Shown here: positions 28,045 to 37,679 of the stretch, one piece after another
Layout of the letters: the number at the start of each line of letters is the position of its first letter
Numbering within the stretch: position 1 is the stretch's first letter
Source of the DNA: Beijerinckia mobilis
GTDB lineage: Bacteria; Pseudomonadota; Alphaproteobacteria; Rhizobiales; Beijerinckiaceae
DNA length: 64,000 bases
Direction of reading: 5' to 3'
Assembly: GCF_000745425.1 (NCBI RefSeq)
Contig: NZ_JQJH01000003.1
Location: 186,001-250,000, forward strand
The notes under the pieces: generated by a model
Seen by the model: only the letters and a program-made list of their open reading frames with translations
What the model was told of the DNA's origin: nothing
The model's database searches: none
Translations under genes and position numbers: made by a program

Positions 28045-28643
28045 ACGGACCTCAAGACCATCCGATGAAAATTATGAAAATAACCTTAACGGCGACAAGA
28101 GAGCTTTTTTGATCTGCGGGGCCTGTTCAGCCGCATCAATAAGGAGCACAAGTCAGGTATGAACGAATGATTAACGATCCCGGCTTGTGTTGGTTCAACA
28201 AGCCGGATCAATGCAGTCATTGCCTTGATGATACTTGCCTCTTCAAGGCGCAATTTCCGCGGGCATTGCCTCCCGGGGCGTGTTTCCGGCAGGCCTTGCC
28301 GGCTGCAGGATCGGGTAGGGACGTTTGGAAGGCGGATGCTTTTCCGCACCTCCCGTTCTGTCCGGCCTTGAAAGGTAAGATAGGGATGAAACCGTTTCTT
28401 TACTATGGCGGTTTCGTCGCAGAAATAGCTGGCCTGTGTGCAGAGACGGTTGGTTCTTGCCTTCACTGGACAGGTGGACACCGCGAATTCCGTCAATTCG
28501 ACAGGAATTGGCAAAAGTTGGAATACCTTGCCTGACGTTACTGGAGCGTGCGGCGGCAATTTCCTAAAGGTTGAGGCTTTTGCTTAGAGTCCTTGCAAAG
28601 ACCTTCGCTCAAACTGCCCTGAGTTCCGATCGAGGAAGGGAAA
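28045..28643. other. Divergent intergenic region with one hairpin
   Basis: No frame here is convincing: the frames at 28167-28535 (+) and 28086-28559 (-) overlap each other, lack ribosome sites and have Cys/Pro-rich compositions unlike the neighbours. One clean inverted repeat lies at 28180-28206 (CCGGCTTGT / ACAAGCCGG, 9-base loop), flanked by GATC on both sides. It lies upstream of the EcsC gene. No T-run follows. Confidence 0.5.
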
Positions 28644-29291
28644 ATGAGCACGTTGACAAGCTCTTTGGCGTGGTTTTCAGCAATGCGCGGCCTGGCATTG
28701 CTGCTCGCGCTGTGCATGGCGCCATCGAGCGGATGGAGCCAGACGAAGGAAGCCATCCTTCGGTCCACTTTTGTAAGCCTTGGTCCGGTGACGAGCGTGC
28801 CCTACGGCTGGATCGATTTCTGCCGCCGCAATCCCGGTGAATGTCTCGACGCGGACAGGGCCCCCGTCACGATCCAGCTGAATGCGGCGACCTTGCGGCA
28901 ATTGGTGCGCATCAACGCAGGCGTTAACAAGGCGATCGTGCCGGTCTCGGACGCGGACCATTGGGGTGTGCTTGACCGGTGGGATTATCCCACGGATGGT
29001 AAGGGGGATTGCGAGGACTTCGCTCTGCTCAAACGCAAGCTCCTGATCGAGGAAGGTGTTCCGCGCCAGGCATTGCTCATGACCGTGGTCAAGGACCAAC
29101 AGGGCGAAGGCCATGCGGTTGTGACCGTTGAGACCGATCATGGAGAATTCATCCTCGACAATCTGCAAGATGAGCTCAGACCATGGGACAAAACCGGTTA
29201 TCGTTTCGTTAAGCGCCAGTCCCAGGAAAATGAAAATGTCTGGGTGCAGATCGGCGAACCGACACAGGCACCAGCCTATGTTTCGCGCTAG
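28644..29291 (+). CDS. Transglutaminase-like cysteine peptidase (BTLCP family), secreted
   Basis: A 215-residue protein with a signal peptide (GLALLLALCMAPSSGWSQ) and the BTLCP triad Cys123 (GDCEDFALLKR), His157 (GEGHAVV) and Asp172 (FILDN). In other proteobacteria a relative (LapG) cleaves surface adhesins under c-di-GMP control, but LapG pairs with LapD and adhesin genes that are absent here, so that role is not supported. A GGAAGGGAAA site precedes the ATG. The gene is followed 45 bases downstream by a perfect 20-bp palindrome, which may act as its transcript end. Confidence 0.87.
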   Translation: MSTLTSSLAWFSAMRGLALLLALCMAPSSGWSQTKEAILRSTFVSLGPVTSVPYGWIDFCRRNPGECLDADRAPVTIQLNAATLRQLVRINAGVNKAIVPVSDADHWGVLDRWDYPTDGKGDCEDFALLKRKLLIEEGVPRQALLMTVVKDQQGEGHAVVTVETDHGEFILDNLQDELRPWDKTGYRFVKRQSQENENVWVQIGEPTQAPAYVSR

Positions 29292-29335
29292 AGCATTTTC
29301 AAACTGATCGTATCGTGAAGCGACTCCATATTTAC

Positions 29336-29384
29336 AAACGCATCAAACCGAAAAGTGACTCCCGCTTTTCGGTTTGATGCGTTT
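29336..29384. repeat. Palindromic intergenic repeat, perfect 20-bp arms
   Basis: Arms at 29336-29355 and 29365-29384 (core gcatcaaaccgaaaag / cttttcggtttgatgc) are exact complements around a 9-base loop (tgactcccg). A second copy occurs at 37977-38017 and a degenerate one at 6016-6054. The copies lie outside genes and two of them directly follow a stop codon. Confidence 0.85.
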
Positions 29385-29510
29385 ACATGTCGATACGCCT
29401 GCAAGGCTTGAACGGCACTTCCGCCGCCTATTTTCGCGCGGCGAGGCGTCGATCCGATCTCTGGTGCCATTTGGGCCAAGCCAACGAGAAAATTGCGAGG
29501 AGAAATCCAC

Positions 29511-30506
29511 ATGGAAACCATCACGATCGGCTCCACCGCTCACAAGACCTCACGCGTCGGACTCGGCACTTGGGCGATCGGCGGTTGGATGTGGGGCGGC
29601 ACCGACGACAAGGAGGCGATCGCCACGATCCGCTCCGCCGTCGAACGCGGGATTACCTTGATCGATACGGCGCCTGTTTATGGATTCGGCCATTCCGAGG
29701 AGGTCGTCGGCAAGGCTCTGGCCGAAGGTGGCCTGCGCGGCGAGGTGCAGATCGCGACGAAGCTCGGCCTTGACTGGAAGGACGGCAAGGTCTTTCGCGA
29801 TTCGAGTCCCGCCCGGATCCGCGAGGAGGTCGAACAATCGCTCTACCGCCTGCAGACCGATGTCATTGATCTCTATCAGGTCCATTGGCCTGATCCGGCC
29901 GTTCCCTTGGAGGAAACAGCGGGTACGCTTGAGGACTTGCGCAAGGAAGGCAAGATAAAGGCGATCGGTGTCAGCAATTTTTCCACTGACCAGATGGATC
30001 AGTTTCGCAAGGCCGCGACTCTGGATGCCATCCAGCCGCCCTATAATCTTTTCGAGCGCGAGATCGAAAAGGACGTTTTGCCCTATGCGGCGAAGAACGG
30101 TTTGACCGCTTTGTGCTACGGCGCGCTCTGCCGTGGGCTTCTGGCCGGAAAGATGACAAAGGATCAGACATTCAAGGGTGATGATCTGCGGCTCAAGGAT
30201 CCGAAATTCCAGAGTGATCGCTTTCCCCATTATCTTGCAGCCGTCGAGGAATTGAGGACGCTTGCGAGGGAGCGTTTCGATAAATCCGTTCTGGCGCTTG
30301 CGGTGCGTTGGGTGCTCGATCAGGGACAGACCATTGCGCTCTGGGGTGCCCGGCGTCCCGATCAGCTCGATCCGATCGGCGAGATCGACGGCTGGCATAT
30401 CGACGAGGCCACGATGAAGGACATCGACGCGATCCTCCTGCGTACCATCGAGAATCCGATTTCGCCGGAATTCATGGCGCCGCCGCTGCGCCGTGGGGCA
30501 GCGTGA
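29511..30506 (+). CDS. Aldo/keto reductase
   Basis: An NADPH-dependent TIM-barrel oxidoreductase of 331 residues. The catalytic tetrad is visible as Asp52 and Tyr57 (DTAPVYGFG), Lys84 (ATKLGL) and His125 (QVHWPD); the nucleotide site appears as IGVSNFS and later ALWGARRPDQLDP. The substrate cannot be read from sequence. The ATG at 29511 follows a GAGGAG site eight to nine bases upstream, whereas an ATG at 29493 has none. A strong terminator follows at 30552-30579, so it is a single-gene unit. Confidence 0.9.
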   Translation: METITIGSTAHKTSRVGLGTWAIGGWMWGGTDDKEAIATIRSAVERGITLIDTAPVYGFGHSEEVVGKALAEGGLRGEVQIATKLGLDWKDGKVFRDSSPARIREEVEQSLYRLQTDVIDLYQVHWPDPAVPLEETAGTLEDLRKEGKIKAIGVSNFSTDQMDQFRKAATLDAIQPPYNLFEREIEKDVLPYAAKNGLTALCYGALCRGLLAGKMTKDQTFKGDDLRLKDPKFQSDRFPHYLAAVEELRTLARERFDKSVLALAVRWVLDQGQTIALWGARRPDQLDPIGEIDGWHIDEATMKDIDAILLRTIENPISPEFMAPPLRRGAA

Positions 30507-30551
30507 TTCTTTCGATCGGCCATCGAAAACCGGAAAAATGTATCATGAAAC

Positions 30552-30579
30552 CGGCGGGCAAGGAGCCCGCCGATTTTTT
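30552..30579 (+). terminator. Rho-independent terminator after the aldo/keto reductase gene
   Basis: CGGCGGGC (30552-30559) and GCCCGCCG (30565-30572) form an 8-bp stem around AAGGA, followed by ATTTTTT. It ends the rightward aldo/keto reductase transcript. Confidence 0.9.
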
Positions 30580-30649
30580 GTTTATGGCGGGCAGCGAACG
30601 GAAGCGAATGCGATAGGGATCAAAAAGCGACGGCGCGGCACTTTCGCGA

Positions 30650-31180
30650 TCACCGCTTGTCGGGTGTCATGTTCAGTCTTCGTATGAAGAAGAGTTCATA
30701 CAATCTCTCGGCACCAATATGCGCACCTAATTCCTTGAAGGCGAAGAAGGGAATCAATGTGACGAACATGATCATCGAAATGACGAGGATACCGCCGAGC
30801 CGGCCGCCATTGAGTTCATGTATGCTCGCAGCAATCGTTTCTCCTTTCAAGAGACCTCGCGCCGATTCCTCAACGATATTGAAACCGATCAGCAGGAGAG
30901 AGAAAATCGCGGATTTATAAACGATCGGATAGATCAGCGGCTGCTCCTTGAATCGGTCGGCAAGATTGATTGTCTCTCCGAGCAGCATCACCTTGGCCAG
31001 GATCAAGGCATTTACAAGCGCGAAACCAAGATCGGATCCAAGGCGGGACTGTTCGACGAGAATGTATTTGTGAAGGGCGAAAAGGCTGAGCAATATCCAG
31101 AAATAAAGAAACATATTCAGGAATTTCTTCGCTTCGTTCAGCACTTTTCTTCTGATGGTCAGGACCTTGTCCGCGAGCAT
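30650..31180 (-). CDS. Membrane protein of unknown function
   Basis: A 176-residue protein with four hydrophobic segments (MFLYFWILLSLFAL; LGFALVNALILAKVML; SAIFSLLLIGFNIVEE; LGGILVISMIMFVTLIPFFAFKEL) and short charged loops. I do not recognise a characterised family, though the composition is that of a small inner-membrane protein. The start at 31180 is supported by a GGGAGG site seven bases upstream; the frame is open to 31315 but the extra 45 residues are not hydrophobic or family-like. It is divergent from the DUF1275 gene. Confidence 0.7.
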   Translation of the reverse strand: MLADKVLTIRRKVLNEAKKFLNMFLYFWILLSLFALHKYILVEQSRLGSDLGFALVNALILAKVMLLGETINLADRFKEQPLIYPIVYKSAIFSLLLIGFNIVEESARGLLKGETIAASIHELNGGRLGGILVISMIMFVTLIPFFAFKELGAHIGAERLYELFFIRRLNMTPDKR

Positions 31181-31495
31181 GAAAATGCCTCCCTGTTGCC
31201 TTTTGCCGGGCGTGGATTTTTGATGAGAGACTCCAGGAGCAAGGACTCGGCTCAAGCAAATTTTCCAAACTTCGGCTGTACCTGAAAATCCAACAAACAT
31301 TGATTTTGCTTTCAAAAAGCAAGATCAATCGCAGCTTCAGCCAGGCACGGGCGCCGAGGACCCTTGGCTCAAATTGCTGTAGTCCAACCACTGGCATTTA
31401 ATAGTGTTTCCCGTGCTGATAAGAAATATCGTTTCTTGCGAGATGAAATGCGGCGAAGCTCATTGGATAACGATTCTGCCGGAGAGGATTGCTGC
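31181..31495. other. Divergent promoter region between two membrane-protein genes
   Basis: About 315 bases with no supported gene. It must carry promoters for both the leftward membrane protein and the rightward DUF1275 gene. I see no distinct operator or hairpin. Confidence 0.45.
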
Positions 31496-32233
31496 GTGAC
31501 ACAATCGGTTGGTTTACGACCCGATGATTCCGACTGTCTCGCCATAGGCTTCAAACAGCTCACGCTCCTTGCCATGATCGCCGGATACATTGATGTCGTC
31601 GGCTATATCGATCTTGGCATTTTCACCGGTGTCATGACGGGCAATACAGCCCATCTCGGTGTTGCCCTCATAAGTAGTGATTGGCAGGTCGCGGCGAATA
31701 TTGCCTTCGTCATCGCGGCCTTTTTCAGCGGCGCGGTCATCTCCAGCATCATCCGCCGCAAAATGGAGCCGCCAGTGCTTGAATTGATCATCATGGCGGC
31801 ACTGCTTGCCATTGCACAGATCTTGCGCCTGACACAATTCAACACACCTCCCTTGGAAATTGCATTGCTGGCGGGTGCCGCAGCTATGCAGGGGGAGACG
31901 GTCGCCCGCTTTTCCGGCATTGCCTTGCAGACGATCGTGGTGACCAGCAATCTCCTGAAATGCGCCAAATCCTTCGTGGATTTCTGTGCCGAACGCTTTT
32001 TCGGCGCGCCGCCGGAGCAGGGCAAGGGCCTATCGGGCAGAAAGACACATTGGGCTGAAAGCGCCCTGCCGGGCCTCGCATGGGTCTCTTATCTCACGGG
32101 GGCCTGTGTCGCTGCACTGCTTGCTGCGCGAATGGAATATCAGCTTATTCTCCCGATCGTCCTGCTTTTTATCGTGATCGGTCTCACACTCATCTTTGAG
32201 CGCCGGAAGGTGAAGGCTTCCGTGGAGGAATGA
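31496..32233 (+). CDS. DUF1275 family membrane protein (YoaK-like)
   Basis: A 245-residue integral membrane protein with about six helices. The stretch AGYIDVVGYIDLGIFTGVMTGNTAHLG is the family hallmark, and AAMQGETVARFSGIALQTIVVTSNLLKCAKS is the second conserved block. The function of this family is unknown. I chose a GTG at 31496 because a strong GGAGAGGA site lies eight bases upstream, while the frame is open to 31364 without such a site. Confidence 0.8.
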   Translation: MTQSVGLRPDDSDCLAIGFKQLTLLAMIAGYIDVVGYIDLGIFTGVMTGNTAHLGVALISSDWQVAANIAFVIAAFFSGAVISSIIRRKMEPPVLELIIMAALLAIAQILRLTQFNTPPLEIALLAGAAAMQGETVARFSGIALQTIVVTSNLLKCAKSFVDFCAERFFGAPPEQGKGLSGRKTHWAESALPGLAWVSYLTGACVAALLAARMEYQLILPIVLLFIVIGLTLIFERRKVKASVEE

Positions 32234-32314
32234 TACCCGCGATCATAGGGCAGCGGTTTTCCGCCGAACAATAGAGACCATGCCAGATTGTGACCCTGCG
32301 CTCTGAAAGAATGA

Positions 32315-32896
32315 TCATTGTGGCCATGCGTGCAAGGCGGTGGCCGCCACTTGCTGCAGGGCTTCACGCGATGCGCCGGCCTTTGCCTGGACGGAAAGAC
32401 CGCAGGCCATTGTCATGATGAAACGCGCAAGCTCGGCCGGATCGGACGAGGCGGGCAGATCGCCTTCTTCCTTTGCGCGCGTAAGCCGCTCGCAAAGCTT
32501 TTCTTCATCCGCCGCGCGCCGTGTGGTGAGTTCTTTCTGGATCGACTCGCTTGCATTGGAACAGACGAGAGCCCCGTTGATGTTGAGGCAGCCTGCCGGA
32601 GTCTGTTGGCCGGTCATTACGAGAATGTAGCCATCGAGCATGGCTTGTGCGACCTCAAGGGCATGAGGCTTTGCCAGCGCCGTGTCGATGAAATGCAGAT
32701 GTGTCTGATAAAAACGGTCGAGCGCCTTGCGAAATAAATCTTCTTTGTTGCCGAAGGCCGCATAGAGGCTTGGTTTGGTGACGCCGAGCGCTTCAGTGAT
32801 ATCGGCAAGTGTCGTGCCTTCATAACCATTGCGCCAGAATAGGGCGAGAGCCCGATCGAGGGCCTGATCGAGATCGAATTCCCGAGGGCGTCCCAT
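32315..32896 (-). CDS. TetR/AcrR family transcriptional regulator
   Basis: A 193-residue regulator: MGRPREFDLDQALDRALALFW, then the helix-turn-helix GTTLADITEALGVTKPSLYAAFGNKEDLF, and an all-helical ligand domain. It lies downstream of, and in the same direction as, the RND pump genes. A perfect inverted repeat (GCATGCC-GACT-GGCATGC, 32904-32921) lies eight bases before its ATG, and a closely related site lies upstream of the pump operon, so it probably represses both itself and the pump. The inducer is unknown. Confidence 0.9.
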   Translation of the reverse strand: MGRPREFDLDQALDRALALFWRNGYEGTTLADITEALGVTKPSLYAAFGNKEDLFRKALDRFYQTHLHFIDTALAKPHALEVAQAMLDGYILVMTGQQTPAGCLNINGALVCSNASESIQKELTTRRAADEEKLCERLTRAKEEGDLPASSDPAELARFIMTMACGLSVQAKAGASREALQQVAATALHAWPQ

Positions 32897-32903
32897 AAGC
32901 TGC

Positions 32904-32921
32904 GCATGCCGACTGGCATGC
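32904..32921. promoter_or_regulatory. Candidate TetR autoregulatory operator
   Basis: GCATGCC and GGCATGC form a perfect inverted repeat with a 4-base spacer directly upstream of the tetR start codon. Its core (CATGCC-N4-GGCATG) has the pattern CATRCC-N4-GGYATR shared with 37680-37695. Confidence 0.7.
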
Positions 32922-33144
32922 CTCCTCTCGCTACGATACTATCAAACCGGAGGGCGAACGCCGCTCTTTGAAACGGATCACAGGCTTGCAAAACCGAAGA
33001 GGGCGCTCACCGAAGAGTACGCTCATGGGGTCTGGTTAGTCGACCGATGCTCCCGCATGCGGCAGGTGCATCGGCTTCGACCTTCTTGTAACTCTTGATG
33101 CGGCTTCAAAACATTGTGTCGAAAGTATGAAGCGGCACTTTTTC

Positions 33145-36100
33145 TCATTCTGCGGCATCGGCCGTTGCTGCCTTGTGTTCATCTCTCTGAGCGAGGGGCA
33201 GTCCGAGGCGCCGCGCCACGACATAGAAGACGGGTGTGAAGACAAGGCCGAAGGCCGTGACGCCGAGCATTCCGAAAAAGACCGCCGTGCCGAGCGACTG
33301 GCGCATTTCCGATCCTGCTCCGCTCGCCGCGACCAGCGGCACCACGCCGAGAATGAAGGCGAGCGATGTCATGAGAATTGGGCGCAGGCGAACCCGTGCC
33401 GCCTGGACGGCTGCTTCTGTTGTTGTCGCACCGTCGTCTTCGGCCTGCTTGGCAAATTCGACGATCAGGATCGCATTTTTCGCCGCGAGACCGACGAGAA
33501 CCACGAAGCCGATCTGTGCCAGAATATCGATCGCCATGCCGCGCAGCATCAGGCCGGAGACGGCGGCAAGGAGACACATAGGCACGATGAGAATGACAGA
33601 AAGCGGCAGCTTCCAGCTCTCATATTGCGCCGCGAGCACGAGAAAGACGAAGAGTACGGAAGCGCCGAAAATGAGCAGCGTCGATGTGCCGGTGGCACGT
33701 TGCTGATAGGCGATTTCCGTCCATTCATAGCCGAATCCCGCCGGAAGATGCTCCTGAGCCAGGCGTTCCATGGCGGCGAGTGCCGTGCCGGTGGAGACGC
33801 CGGGACGTGCCGCGCCCATGACTTCGGCATTGGGATAGAGATTATAGCGCGGCACGCGATAGGGGGCCGTCTGCGCCTTGAAGGTGGCGACCGTGCCGAT
33901 CGGCACCATGGCGCCTTGCGCATTGCGGGTGCGCAGGCGGGATATATCCTCGATCTCCCGGCGGAACTTGCCGTCGGCCTGGGCGACGACCTCATAGGTA
34001 CGGCCTAGATAGTTGAAATCGTTGATATAGGCTGAGCCCAGATAGACCTGCAGGGCTTCGAAGATGCGTTCCGGCGTCACGCCCACCTTTTCTGCCTTAG
34101 CGCGGTCGATGTCGGCATAGATAGAGGGCGTACGCGTGTTGAACAAAGTAAAGACGCCGGCGAATTCCGGTGATTGATTGGCCGCGGCGACGAGATCTTG
34201 CGCCGCAGCTTCCAGTGCCGCCGACCCGAGACCCGTGCGATCCTCCACCATGAGCTTGAAGCCGCCGGCGGTGCCGATGCCCTGGACGGGTGGCGGTGCG
34301 ATCGACAGGATGAAGGCGTCCTGGATCACCGACAGCCTTTGCCGCAGATCGGCGAGAATGACATTGGCCGACAGGCCCTTGGCATGGCGCTCCTCGAACG
34401 GCTCCAACGGGGCGAAAATCGTGCCCGCGTTGGAGGCATTAGTGAATGTCGTCGCGTCGAGCGCCGAGAAAGGCACCACATGGGCGATGCCAGGCGTCGC
34501 GAGAATGATGTCGCTCGCCTGTTTCAGCACGGCTTCCGTGCGGTCTAGCGAGGCGCCGGGCGGCAATTGCAGAATGTTGATGAGATAGCCCTGATCCTGC
34601 TCCGGCACGAAGCCCGTCGGCGCACGGGCGAATTGCCAGCCGGTGAGGCCGATGAGGCCGGCATAGATGATGAGCACGAGCGAGGTGAGACGGATGAGCC
34701 GCGAGGTCGCCTGGCCATAGGTTTCGGAGAGCCAGTCGAAGCCGCGATTGAACAGGGTGAAGAAGCCGTGGACGAGGCGCACGGGCCAGAATTCCTTCTT
34801 CGCTGTTGTATGCGCCGATCCATGTTCATGCGGCTGCAGCAGCAAGGCGCAGAGCGCCGGGCTGAGAGTCAGCGAGACGAAGCAGGACAGAACCGTCGAT
34901 GCCGAAATGGTGACGGCGAATTGCCGGAAGAAGGCACCGCTGATGCCGGAAATAAAGGCCGAGGGAATGAACACGGCGCAAAGCGTCAGCGCAATCGCGA
35001 TGAGCGCGCCGCCGACTTCATCCATGGTGACATGCGCGGCCTCGCGCGGGGACAGCCCCTTTTGCAGATTGCGCTCGACATTCTCGACGACGACGATCGC
35101 GTCATCGACCACGATGCCGACAGCGAGAACGAGGCCGAACAGCGAGAGGTTGTTGAGCGAGAAGCCGAGTGCCGCCAGAATGGCGAAAGTGCCGATGAGC
35201 GAGATCGGGATGGCGACGATCGGGATGATGGAAGCGCGCCATGTCTGCAGAAACAGGATGACGACCACGACGACGAGCGCGATTGCTTCCAGGATCGTAT
35301 GCAGCACCGCGCGCACCGATTCCTCGATGAAGCGGGTCGGATCATAGATCACGTCATAGGCAAGGCCGGGCGGAAAATCGCGGGCGAGTGTATCCATGGT
35401 CGCGCGCACACGATTGGCCGTGTCGAGCGCGTTTGAGCCCGGCTGCTGGTAGATGGGCAGAGGCACGGCATTGCGCCCGTCGAGAAAGCCGTTCGCGCCG
35501 TAATCCTGTGCGCCGACCTCGACGCGGCCGATGTCCTTGATCCGTGTCAGCCGTCCGTCGGCATCCGATTTGATGATGATTTCAGCGAATTCCTGCGGCT
35601 GCGTCAACCGTCCCAATGTCTGCACGTTGAGCTGGAAGGCGGAAGCCGAGGGAAGCGGAGGCTGGTTGAGAATGCCGGCGGAGACCTGGACATTCTGCGC
35701 CTGCAAGGCGGCGACGACCTCTCCGGCGGTAAGGCCATAGGCGGCGACCTTGTCGGGATCGAGCCAGATACGCATCGCGTAATCGCGGCTGCCGAAGACC
35801 TGCACATCGCCGACACCTTCGAGACGCGCGAGCACATCGCGGATATGCAAGGTCGCGTAGTTCGACATATAGAGTTGGTCGCGCGAGCCGTCCGGTGAGA
35901 AGAGATGCACGAGGATCAGCATGTCGGGCGTGGTCTTACGCACCGTCACGCCGAGCCTTTGCACTTCCTGCGGCAGACGCGGCAGTGCGATGGAGACTCG
36001 GTTCTGCGTCAGCACCTGTGCGGTATCGAGATTGGTGCCGATCTTGAAGGTGATGGTGATGATGAGTTTGCCGTCGCCGGTTGCCTGGCTGCTCATATAG

Positions 36101-36333
36101 AGCATGTCCTCGACGCCGTTGATCTGCTGCTCGAGCGGTGTCGCGACGGTATGGCTCACCACCTCGGCCGAGGCGCCGGGATAGGTCGCGGTGATCTGGA
36201 CCGTCGGCGGAACGATTTCCGGATATTCGGCGACCGGCAGCGTGAAATAGGCTGCAAGGCCAATGATGGTGACGAAGGCGCTCAGAACCGTCGCGAAGAT
36301 CGGACGGTCGATGAAGAAATGCGACAGGCGCAT
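33145..36333 (-). CDS. RND multidrug efflux permease (AcrB/MexB, HAE1 family)
   Basis: Proton-driven inner-membrane pump of 1062 residues. It has the family start (MRLSHFFIDRPIFATVLSAF), two homologous halves with 12 transmembrane helices and large periplasmic loops, and the proton-relay Asp pair in TM4 (GIVVDDAIVVVENVERN). The CAPTAFISGISG-type block reads FIPSAFISGISGAFFRQFA. It lies 10 bases after the adaptor gene; no TolC-like outer-membrane gene is adjacent, so an unlinked channel would be needed. Substrates cannot be predicted. The TetR gene follows it. Confidence 0.95.
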   Translation of the reverse strand: MRLSHFFIDRPIFATVLSAFVTIIGLAAYFTLPVAEYPEIVPPTVQITATYPGASAEVVSHTVATPLEQQINGVEDMLYMSSQATGDGKLIITITFKIGTNLDTAQVLTQNRVSIALPRLPQEVQRLGVTVRKTTPDMLILVHLFSPDGSRDQLYMSNYATLHIRDVLARLEGVGDVQVFGSRDYAMRIWLDPDKVAAYGLTAGEVVAALQAQNVQVSAGILNQPPLPSASAFQLNVQTLGRLTQPQEFAEIIIKSDADGRLTRIKDIGRVEVGAQDYGANGFLDGRNAVPLPIYQQPGSNALDTANRVRATMDTLARDFPPGLAYDVIYDPTRFIEESVRAVLHTILEAIALVVVVVILFLQTWRASIIPIVAIPISLIGTFAILAALGFSLNNLSLFGLVLAVGIVVDDAIVVVENVERNLQKGLSPREAAHVTMDEVGGALIAIALTLCAVFIPSAFISGISGAFFRQFAVTISASTVLSCFVSLTLSPALCALLLQPHEHGSAHTTAKKEFWPVRLVHGFFTLFNRGFDWLSETYGQATSRLIRLTSLVLIIYAGLIGLTGWQFARAPTGFVPEQDQGYLINILQLPPGASLDRTEAVLKQASDIILATPGIAHVVPFSALDATTFTNASNAGTIFAPLEPFEERHAKGLSANVILADLRQRLSVIQDAFILSIAPPPVQGIGTAGGFKLMVEDRTGLGSAALEAAAQDLVAAANQSPEFAGVFTLFNTRTPSIYADIDRAKAEKVGVTPERIFEALQVYLGSAYINDFNYLGRTYEVVAQADGKFRREIEDISRLRTRNAQGAMVPIGTVATFKAQTAPYRVPRYNLYPNAEVMGAARPGVSTGTALAAMERLAQEHLPAGFGYEWTEIAYQQRATGTSTLLIFGASVLFVFLVLAAQYESWKLPLSVILIVPMCLLAAVSGLMLRGMAIDILAQIGFVVLVGLAAKNAILIVEFAKQAEDDGATTTEAAVQAARVRLRPILMTSLAFILGVVPLVAASGAGSEMRQSLGTAVFFGMLGVTAFGLVFTPVFYVVARRLGLPLAQRDEHKAATADAAE

Positions 36334-36343
36334 GGCGCGACCC

Positions 36344-37582
36344 TTACAGTTTTGCGGTGATCGTGCCCTGTTCCGGTGTCACTGTCGCGCCCGGGCGAGC
36401 GCGCATCAGGCCCTTGATGATCACGCGGTCATCCGGTGACAGACCTTCCTTGACGACACGCAATCCGTCGACCAGTGGGCCGGTGCGTATCGGTTTCGGG
36501 ACGACTTTATTATCCTTGTCGACGACCATCACAATCTCATGGGATTGATCGGCAGCGACGGCCTCCGGCGGGACAAGCAATGTCGGCCGCGGGGCACCGA
36601 TCGGCACACGCAGGCGGGCGAACTGGCCGGGTGTCAAAGCGAAATCAGGATTGGCAATGGTGGCGCGCGCCCTCAAAGTGCCACTGCTGCGCTCCACGGC
36701 ATTGTCGAGAAAGTCGAGCCGTCCCTGAATGGCGGTTCCTGCCTCGTCATCGAGAATGATGTCGATGAGGGGCGCCTCCTTGTCGGTCGGCTTGCCGTGG
36801 GCGCGCATATAGGTGCGATAATCATTCTCGCTCATCTCGAAATCGAGATAGATCGGATCGAGCGAGACGAGGGTCGTCAGCAGATTGGTGCCGCCGCTGG
36901 CGCCATTGCTTCCGCCATTGACGAGGCTGCCGACGGAGACACGCCGCGCACTGATCTTGCCATTGAAAGGCGCGGTAATATGTGTAAATTCGAGATTGAG
37001 TTCGGCGGTGCGAATGGCGGCGCGCGCCTGATCGACCGCCGCTTCGGCGCCCCGCTGCTGCTGTGTCCTTTGATCGACATTCTGGCCGGAGCCGAAATTG
37101 CGCTGTTTCAACTCGCGCGCGCGCCAGAATTCCTGATTGGCAAGGTCAAGCTGGGCCTCGGCTGTGCGTAGCCCTGCCTTTGCCTGCTCATATTGAATCT
37201 GATAGGGGCGTGGATCGATGACGAAGAGCAGGTCGCCTTTATGGACTTTCTGTCCGTCAGTGAAATGATATTCGGTCAGATATCCGGAAACCTGGGCGCG
37301 GATCTCCACGGAATTGACCGCCGATAATTGTCCGAGAAAACCGACGGTGGGGGCGAGAGTTTTCTCCAGCGGCCGGCTCACCATGACTGAGGGAGGCGGA
37401 GGGGCGGAGTTGGCCGCGGCCTGTGGCGGCTGGTTCAGGAAATGATAGGCCGCGCCACCGCCTGCAATGAGCAAAAAGATGAAAATTGCTGATCCGGTTC
37501 TCGAGCGGCGCCCGCGAGTCCGAGCCGGATCCTCAATGGCACCACGTTGTGTGCCGGTCAGGGCTTCCTGCTGAATGGTCAT
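36344..37582 (-). CDS. RND efflux periplasmic adaptor (MexA/AcrA, membrane fusion protein)
   Basis: A 412-residue membrane-fusion protein: an N-terminal anchor (SAIFIFLLIAGGGAAYHFL, no lipoprotein Cys box), the lipoyl half (VEIRAQVSGYLTEYHFTDGQKVHKGDLLFVIDPRPYQ, given here only as a landmark starting near residue 95), a coiled-coil hairpin, the second lipoyl half (THITAPFNGKISARRVSVG) and the beta-barrel. It links the pump to an outer-membrane channel. First gene of the pump operon, with two candidate TetR sites upstream. Confidence 0.94.
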   Translation of the reverse strand: MTIQQEALTGTQRGAIEDPARTRGRRSRTGSAIFIFLLIAGGGAAYHFLNQPPQAAANSAPPPPSVMVSRPLEKTLAPTVGFLGQLSAVNSVEIRAQVSGYLTEYHFTDGQKVHKGDLLFVIDPRPYQIQYEQAKAGLRTAEAQLDLANQEFWRARELKQRNFGSGQNVDQRTQQQRGAEAAVDQARAAIRTAELNLEFTHITAPFNGKISARRVSVGSLVNGGSNGASGGTNLLTTLVSLDPIYLDFEMSENDYRTYMRAHGKPTDKEAPLIDIILDDEAGTAIQGRLDFLDNAVERSSGTLRARATIANPDFALTPGQFARLRVPIGAPRPTLLVPPEAVAADQSHEIVMVVDKDNKVVPKPIRTGPLVDGLRVVKEGLSPDDRVIIKGLMRARPGATVTPEQGTITAKL

Positions 37583-37679
37583 GCTTTATGCCCGCTGCGA
37601 GCCCACGCGGCAAGAAACACGCGTGGCATGAAAAATGATGGGATGGAAACGCGCCGCCCGGCAGGTTGTCCGTGCATTA

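Noticed and set aside
28086-28559. Two opposing frames in the 28 kb intergenic region
   Set aside because: They overlap each other, have no start signals and their composition is unlike the neighbouring genes.
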